Assembly (NCBI GenBank): GCA_904066235.2
Contig: CAJFCV020000008.1
Coordinates: forward strand, 1 to 15,165
DNA length: 15,165 nucleotides
Source: Bursaphelenchus xylophilus
Taxonomy: Eukaryota; Nematoda; Chromadorea; Rhabditida; Aphelenchoididae
Direction of reading: 5' to 3'
The translations under genes were made by a program, and so were the position numbers. Shown here in pieces: positions 8,303 to 15,165 of this stretch (positions within the stretch are counted from its first letter, which is position 1; each line of letters opens with the position of its first letter). A model generated the notes under the pieces. The model was not told the DNA's origin. It saw only the letters and a program-made list of their open reading frames with translations, and searched no databases.

Positions 8303-9035
8303 GTTTGAATGGTGGTAAAAATTTCCTATTATGCGAGTAAGACGGGTGAGTACAACCAATGGACCAAATGTATGTCATTGGGTGTTGTAAAATCGAGTTT
8401 CTGTAATGTATGTGGCAGGAAGCTGGATGAGCACACAGGCACAAAACGCGATGGGGTAGCGCACACAGCAGTTTTTTTCTGCAACGTAATTCTGCGAATT
8501 GGCAGAAGGAATAACACGCGTTTATTAGGTAACGCGCAGAACAAAAGCGAAATAAACAGAAAAAAGGGGACTAGATTTTTTCTGTATCGCTGTAAGATAA
8601 GCGTCGAAAGCAGAATGCAGACAAGGGGATCAGAGGATGCAGTATGAGTGGTGCGGGGAGGTGTTTTCTGAAGACGAGAACGAGGAAAGTGGGTTGGATG
8701 GGTTATGTTGGCTTATGCGTTTTATGGGATTTGATTTTATTACAGTTTATTATGCTACAATACGGTTTATATCATTTTTGTTCACGTTTTCTGAACAGTA
8801 GCAGAGTTGGTGAAGTAGGAATGTTCAAAGATATTGGTTCGAAATGGGTTGAAACATAGTTGGTATAGGAGTACTCGGAGGGGCTTACTTGCAAGATAGT
8901 GTTATTTTTTTCTGAAGATTATAAGGGGGTCTTAAGTGCTAGGGGTAAAAAACCAATCGTTTGGAAGGGTTCTAAAAAGGCATAATATAGGTGGCATCGA
9001 AAGGGAACTGCTTAGACGTTCCAAAAGTTGATAGA
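8303..9035 (+). other. Region upstream of the Helitron gene; no secure gene
   Basis: Two weak open frames lie here. One is 112 codons at 8309-8647 with a CxxCG motif; the other, 54 codons at 8637-8801, is acidic then hydrophobic. Neither resembles a known family, they overlap in different frames, and either could be an upstream exon or chance. The rest, especially 8650-8990, is G/T-rich like the upstream region of the glycoprotein gene and carries the shared motifs at 8845-8854 and 8876-8890. Confidence 0.35.
8876..8890 (+). promoter_or_regulatory. Upstream motif shared with the glycoprotein gene (copy 2)
   Basis: CGGAGGGGCTTACTT, one mismatch from 4539-4553, lies 146 bases before the first likely start codon of the Helitron gene. 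AGTACT sits just upstream, and an AGTACT also occurs near 4595 in the other region. Confidence 0.35.
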
Positions 9036-12006
9036 ATGTCTGAAGTAGCAGTGCGCGTAATACGTTCCTTATGTGACAACACGAGAGTTTGTTTCTGTTC
9101 CATCTGCTCATGTACGCTTTCAGATAGTGAAACAATAATGAGCGCGGTTGTGTATTTGAAACCAATCGATGAGTGGGAGCAGATGAGCCACGACGAAACG
9201 ATCTTAATACACCAATGTCGGTCGCTATACGATTTTTTGTGCGTTATTCATGCACGGCCACGGTCAAGGAACACGCTTATTCTAAGTGTAGAACCGGACA
9301 AAGGAAAGGGAGGAAGACGAATATTCAATGTGAAGGACGGATACCAAGGTCCACATACAGGTACAAGTGGAGAAGACACGGATGTATTGATTGCAATGGT
9401 AAATCCGAAATGTCATTTTTGCTTGTTGGAGGCCCCGTATTGTGTAACCAAGGAGAATGAGAAGGCGGAAACGATCAGTCTTCAAGCGAACAAGTATGAA
9501 ACCTTGACGCTGCTCTCAAAAGCAGAAATTGTCTATGAGTTTGCCGCAAAGTTCTATCCTCAACTGAGCACCACATATGGAGGGGTAACGTTTGAATGCT
9601 CATGTTTAGAAAAGGCGATGGGCACCCGACCGTCTGTCGAAGAATACGAACAGTAAGTGGGATAACAGTAGATGCCGTTGTTTGTTTACACGTAACCACT
9701 GCGAGGTCTTATTTCTGTCTCCTTTCAGGAACACAAGGATCCGGTTAAAGAAGATATACGGGAAAATCGGGAAACATAAAGCAACGGGGCGACCCTATTT
9801 TTATGTCCATCCGGTGAAGGATAAAAAGCACAACTGGGTTTCAAGCATGAATGATGCGATGTCTCTGCCGGAAGTCCTACAAGTGATAAGCGCCACGAAG
9901 CCTCGCATCGTGGCGTATGTTGTATTAATGCAAAGGTCGGATCCCACGTCTAGTTACTTTGAAGCAAAATGCGTCATATCCACGAACACGGAAAGCGACG
10001 TCAATTCAAATGTTATTGGACTTACATTTAATGCAGATGGGTATGCACCAAAGGTTTTTGAGTTGAAGCATTCCAAATGTGCTGTGGTGTGCCTTTACGA
10101 TACGGATGCGGCAATTTTTGTACTTAATCATGAAGTGGACCCACTGATGTTACACAATCAAATGTAAGTTTAAGACACTTTATAATCAAACAAGTGGAAG
10201 GAAGAGAATAACCAATGAAAAATTTCAGACAGTTGGAGTTCTGTGACCCGCCAAACAGTAGTCAAGCTTCTTCCTCGGATATAGAGAGGTAAGTGTGAAC
10301 TGTGATAACACCTATGTTTAGGCGAATAACACATCAAATTACGGAAATGTTTTCGGCCGGGGTGTTGCGCATTAGCATAGCCCAGGAGGACGTAGATGGT
10401 GCCAGTGCGGAAAATGACTTAGTGTTTCGTGCCTTGCTCTACAAACGGTTGTTTGCATCTCGCGACTCCTACGTCGTTTACGACTGTTCTTTGACACCCG
10501 GAATTGTGGCTTCAGCAGCAATTGTGAATGGCCGCTTGAGACATGCGCGGATAGCAATGATACTTCGATGCCCGTTAACAAAGCATTTGCAGTTTTATGA
10601 AGAAGTCGAAGAAGCAGAAGGACATAGAGTGGAAGTGAAATTAAGTCCGACCTTTACAACCCATGTGTTGCATGTTGATGATCCCTCGGGCATTACACCG
10701 GAACTCCAAGTTAGGTGAGTAAATTTTTAAAATGGGTAACCAACGTAAAATACAGGGGGGCGGCAATTTTTCGGCCGGATTTTAGTTGGCCATAACTTTG
10801 GCGATATACTCGCTAGGGTTGGGCGGAGATAGCTGATTTTTTGTGGAAACGGTATTCTCCATGGCATGAACAGGCATGAAACTTATAACATATTTGGTAT
10901 TAAGCAAGATGGGGGTGTCTGAGGATTCAAGGAAAAAAAGAATTTTAACGTGCGGATAAAAACTAAAAAAGTTATAGCCAATTGAAATCCGACTGGAAAA
11001 TTGCCGCACCCTGTATTTTTTTAGTGAAACAGAGAGGATAGTAGCATACCTCCGAGCTAGCCCTTCGCAGAATCTATCACACGTTTTTGACGTATCAAGG
11101 ATTAACACTGAGTGCTATGGGAAAATTGCATGTGCAATTAACGAAGCAGCGGGGAAAAAGGATTATCTTCTCCAACTGCTTGAAGAGGCGGAGGCCCGGA
11201 TTCTTCTGCTCATATCGTCGTCGACGTTGTATCCGTACTTATGCAACGCTTTGTACCCGCAGCCAGTCCAAATCGAAGAGGAGCATTGGATTGGGTGTAG
11301 GTCAAGTGCAATCCCCCAACTAGTTTTATGCGCATTTCGGTCACAAACAACCGCTGAAATTCGCGACGTGCGTGTTGTGACGTACGAATCCGAAATCTCA
11401 GCAAAAATTTACCTCTCACCAAGGTGCAGCGCCTCGAACCTTCACGAACGGTGAGTTCAGGGGTCTGAAATGAAAAAGATGAAGATTCACGATTTAAACC
11501 AGGTGCCCGTTTCAGAAACCCCGACATTTTTACGTTTTTTCCGTCCAGCATTACCGAATGTAAGAAGCTCATGATGTCTACAACCCAACAGAGAAACACA
11601 TTGGTCAATGTTTCCCACGTGACAGCCCTCTGCTTAAAATGCAGGCCTCAAATACATGGCGTCATAAGCCCGGTATGCCTGTCGCAGGAAGGAACGAGGA
11701 TAAACAAGCCAATTCCAAACTGGAACAAGTTGGTTTTGGAAAACGAGTTGCTATGTCCGGTGAGTTTTGAAACGTATAACATAGATGTTGTAGAAGTTCT
11801 ATTACTCCTTCGTCTATATGGATGGATGGATTTTGGTAAAAGCATCGGAAAAGTCAATTGATATAATCGCTCCTACAAATTGTGCACTCACGGAACAGAA
11901 CGTAGGTATTTTATGCATAGAGCAAAGAGGAACTATTTCCATACAACGAGGTGAGGGGTTACGGACGGAACAAAAAATGGGAGCGGACATCAGAGGCTGG
12001 GGAGGA
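9036..12006 (+). CDS. Unrecognised N-terminal module of the Helitron protein (exons 1-7)
   Basis: Seven predicted exons: 9036-9652, 9729-10163, 10229-10288, 10322-10714, 11025-11450, 11516-11759 and 11794-12006. They give about 796 residues. Each donor is GTAAGT-, GTGAGT- or GTGAGA-like, each acceptor is usable, and phases (2,2,2,2,2,0,0) stay open throughout and continue into the Rep exon at 12047. ATG 9036 is the first in-frame methionine; an upstream exon through the AG at 8990 is possible. Residues near 17-30 are Cys-rich (CFCSICSC), with scattered CxxC pairs later. I recognise no domain, transmembrane segment or catalytic motif. Alternatively this is a separate gene ending at the in-frame TGA 11859-11861, with Rep starting at ATG 12107 after an acceptor at 12046. 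The matching phases and short introns make one gene likelier. The function is unknown. Confidence 0.6.
10753..11013. mobile_element. Mariner-type MITE in intron 4 of the Helitron gene
   Basis: A 261-bp element flanked by TA (10751-10752 and 11014-11015). The ends CAGGGGGGCGGCAATTTTTC and, on the inverse strand, CAGGGTGCGGCAATTTTCC are imperfect inverted repeats of about 47 bases; both run into a (G/C)(C/T)ATAACTTT block. No coding capacity. TA duplication and CAGGG ends fit the Tc1/mariner group. Removing it and one TA reduces the 310-nt intron to 47 nt. Its right end lies 11 bases before the predicted splice acceptor at 11024. Confidence 0.85.
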
Positions 12007-12046
12007 GTGAGATTAACAAATGTGCTAAAAGGAGTGACATTTTCAG

Positions 12047-15000
12047 GGCAGAACATTGCGCAGCGTCTTCAAATTACCGGACGAGGCTCCATTATCATTT
12101 CGTCGCATGGAGTACGACTCACTCCCCGATCCGAATGCTACCGATATTGACATATTGCAATTAAGTGAATTTTGGATCCGTATGTGTGAAGTGAAATATG
12201 TAAGCATGCATCATCAAACATTTCTTGCCGGCGAGGCATTTGATCTACTGTTTTATGAGTTGCGAGAATGGGCAACAACAACAAATGACAATGGCATTCC
12301 AACAGGCGACAGCAGAAGCCAAGGATGGCTTTCAAAGAGAAGGTTGAAAAGACACGCTTCACAAACGGCTGAAGAACGGATCAGAACATCGATCGCAGAG
12401 TGGGATAAAGAGCACAAAGGGGCGACCATGGCTGAAGCCGAAGTAAAAGAAGAGGAATGGGAAAGTAATGACGATGAAAGTGTAGGAGACGACGACATTG
12501 ATGTTGGGCTGGTCGAAGACCCCGACCTTTTACCATCCGAGGTCGGGAGCGAGGCCTTCACCAAACCAACGAGACAAACGAGCAGAAAATTGGCTTTACA
12601 GAAGCTCCACAAACACTTGCTGGCCACGGACGCGTGGAGTGAGGACATGAAACAACTAATGATTACTCGGGAACAAATGGAAAGGACGACACCAACAGGC
12701 AGACGCAAGCTTCCAACCCTTTCTTCGAAAAGCCGGCCCACAGCGTCTGCGATGGCTTCGGTGCCACCCTATCGCCGTGACGCACTGATATTGCACACCT
12801 TTATGGAACAAACGTTACGAAACGAAAGCTGTGATACGTGTGCACGAAGGGTCCCTCGGCACAAGCTGTGGTTAGTGTGCCCATTGCTGCACTTTTCGAG
12901 CGACCAGTGGTGTGCATTCCACCATTTAAATCTCTCATCTCAAGATTTAAACAAAGAAGTACGAATTTGCAAAAAGTGCCGCACCCAAATTTCAAATCGC
13001 GAACTTCCGGCCTGTGCAGTAATGAACGGATTAGAGCTGGACGAGATTCCGGAAGAAATAAAACGGTTATCAAATTTTGAAAGGTTGTTTATCCAAAGGA
13101 TTCAACCTGTGAAGCATCACATATATGTCCGGGATGCCAACGACGTGAATCCAAGCAGCCTTACGTCTGGTGTTATTATGTTTGGAACAGTGCCCCTTCA
13201 ATGTCGAATAGAGGAACTAATGCAAATCCAACAGAAGAACCAAACACTCCCGCAGGCGTTGCCGGTGTTCCTGCGATGTGAGGAATCCCGTAGAACAGTC
13301 GAAGTCAGTGTGCAGCACATTATATGCGCTCTGAAAAAGCTAAAGGAGATTAATCAAAACGTATACGGTGGGGTAGAACTGGACCTCGAATTTTCTTTAG
13401 CAGACGCCCCCATTGTTGAAGACGACGGTAAGCAGGAAGTGACAATTTAGAAATATTAATTTGATATTCAGAGCCCGAAGAAGACAGGGATGAGGAGAGT
13501 AGTGAAGTTTTCTTAGCCGACAGAGCGATTGACCCAATGGAGAACACAAAAACCGTAAGATTAAAGTTAAGCTTCGTCTTACTAATATAATATATTGTAG
13601 GTGATGGAATTGGGGAAATCTGTTTATGAGCCACAACTCTATCAAAAACAGAACATTGACTTATTCTGTTATCCGGATCTGCATCCCACAGGGGTTGGAG
13701 GATACGCTGGACAAGACAAAGCAAATCGACTGGTTCCGCTGTCGTTCGCTGAATATTTTAAGATTTGCCTGGAGCACAAGGATCTTCGGTTTGCAACGCA
13801 CAAATCGTGGGGCATGTTTGCTTATGGACAAACTCAACAGCAGCAGATGCGGAACTGTTCGCAAGTTACAATGCGAATGCGCAAACGGCCAAAGACAGTG
13901 GCAGAGTTTAGAGAACTCCTCGACGACCCAAAAAGAAGTGCACCTCTTCTGAGCCACTTGATGGCTAATTTAAAAGGAGATTTGTGTTACTGGACAGAGG
14001 TGAGGGCACGAGTAATGGCACATGTTCAAACGTTTGGGACTCCAACGTTTTTCCTAACATTTGCCAGTCCTATCGAGGAATCGAGGACGTTGCTCAAGTT
14101 GTATCAGGACGTCATGAAGGAAGAAAAGGAAAAAATAACACCAAGAACATTGAGGAATTACATCAAACATTGCCCAGCTCCATATGTGCAGTAAGTTCAC
14201 AAATAAACGAGGTGGGGCGGCTAAACGGCGTGTGCATTAAAAATTGTTTATCTTTAGGTGGTATGGAGACTTTACGCGGACGTTGTTCAACGAAATCTTG
14301 TTGCAACAATCTGGCCCTTTAGGAGAAGTGGCCCACTTCTTCTATAGGCACGAATACCAGTACTCTGGGGTCATGCACACGCATGCATTGTTGTGGATCA
14401 AGGACGCCCCAAAGAAAACAGCCTCCGACGAAGAATTAGACCGGTTTTTGGACGGAAAAATCTCAACATCAGCGTCTCATACGGATTCTCAGGTTCAGTT
14501 CCTCATCAACAAATATCAACTGCACGACCCAGAACATAATGCTACATGCTTGAAGGAGGACCAGACAACGTGCCGATTTCATTTTCCCAAACCAATTGAA
14601 GCTACCACAAAGAGGGAGAGGACAAAAATTGGAGAAGTGAAGAGGGTCGTATATCGGAGAACCGCCGCTGATGTCTGGGTAAATAACTACTGTGTCCCCA
14701 TTCTCTTGGCCGTCGAGACCAATATGGATGTCCAGTATTTGGACCCTGCAGTTTCATACTCTATTTTGGAGTATGTCACGAAATATGTGTCCAAATTGGA
14801 CGGAGACGAAGTCCACGGAAGCGAGACCATCATGTTTTTCGACCATCTCAAGCAAGAAGTGCATCGAAAAGTTGCACAACGGACCATGCGCGACATGATA
14901 AATAAAAGACGAGTATCAACGATCGAAGCAGCCGCTCATTTACTTGCCGTTCCACAGTTCTTCTTTGACTCTTCACACAGATTCATCAACACAAACACGC

Positions 15001-15165
15001 CAGATCTTCGTCCTCGAATGATGAGAAACGTGCGGAACCGGACAGTGCGCAACGTGGCGGAGCTGTTCAATCCCACATTGCTAGATAATCATTATCCCAA
15101 CCGCCCAATCGAGCTGAAACACATGACCCTGTTTCAGTTTGCATGCTGGGTTGAAACAACGGCAC
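12047..15165 (+). CDS. Helitron Rep protein, 3' end beyond the window
   Basis: Rolling-circle replication initiator that nicks and joins single-stranded DNA. Exons 12047-13427, 13472-13554, 13601-14190 and 14258 to the window end (phases 1,0,2) give about 990 residues. Seen in order: an acidic linker; a Cys-rich zinc-finger region (CDTC at 12830-12841, later CKKC) with the LELDEIPEEIKRLS block seen in Helitron-type proteins; a second acidic exon; a Helitron-like N domain (DLHPTGVGG, PLSFAEYF, FAYGQTQQQQM, PTFFLTFASP); an HUH motif read as HTH (14376-14384) after HEYQYSG; and the two-tyrosine motif EYVTKYVSK with tyrosines at 14772 and 14784, about 130 residues later, the usual Helitron spacing. 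No stop or frameshift interrupts it. The SF1 Pif1-like helicase expected next would lie past 15165. Exon 12047 joins in phase to the upstream module; otherwise ATG 12107 is the likely start. Confidence 0.9.

Noticed and set aside
8309..8647. A small zinc-ribbon gene based on one CxxCG motif
   Set aside because: Only one cysteine pair, no family resemblance, and overlap with another weak frame; kept only as a note on the region.
11760..11861. Read-through of exon 6 to the TGA at 11859-11861 as the end of a separate gene
   Set aside because: Not excluded, but a consensus GTGAGT donor and in-phase exons at 11794 and 12047 make splicing onward more likely.
4765..15165. A Maverick/Polinton element
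   Set aside because: Fusogens occur in nematode Mavericks, but no protein-primed polymerase, integrase, ATPase or capsid gene is visible; the replication gene here is clearly Helitron Rep.

Overview
The window reads inward from a nematode chromosome end. Bases 1-93 are about 15 copies of TAAGCC, the C-rich strand of the nematode telomere repeat TTAGGC. A Tc5-type transposon and short introns ending in TTTCAG also fit a nematode. I cannot name the species. All supported host-style genes run on the + strand, away from the telomere.

Region 1 (1-3935) is the telomere followed by a 169/170-bp subtelomeric satellite. The satellite is split by a nearly pristine Tc4/Tc5-like DNA transposon (722-2967). 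That element has 305-bp terminal inverted repeats, a TTA target duplication and one 427-aa transposase gene. Each inverted repeat carries an inward-pointing tRNA-like polymerase III unit (A box, B box, T10 terminator), which is an unexpected cargo for a TIR.

Region 2 (3936-6965) holds a G/T-rich upstream region and then a five-exon gene for a 479-aa class I, F-like viral fusion glycoprotein. It has a signal peptide, an RQKR furin site, a hydrophobic fusion peptide, five N-glycosylation sequons and a C-terminal membrane anchor. No gag, reverse transcriptase or Maverick gene is visible near it.

Region 3 (6966-9035) is mostly non-coding. It includes a 451-bp MITE whose ends match those of the Tc5-like element.

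Region 4 (9036-15165, running off the window) is a many-exon gene. Its downstream part is a Helitron Rep protein, with a zinc-finger region, a Helitron-like N domain, an HUH motif and a two-tyrosine motif; the helicase part should lie beyond the window. Upstream exons that splice to it in phase add about 800 residues that I do not recognise. A 261-bp TA-flanked MITE sits in one intron.

The most interesting possibility is that the fusion glycoprotein and the Helitron gene belong to one mobile element, an 'enveloped' rolling-circle transposon. They share orientation, neighbourhood and at least one upstream sequence motif. The element ends are not identified, so this remains an inference.
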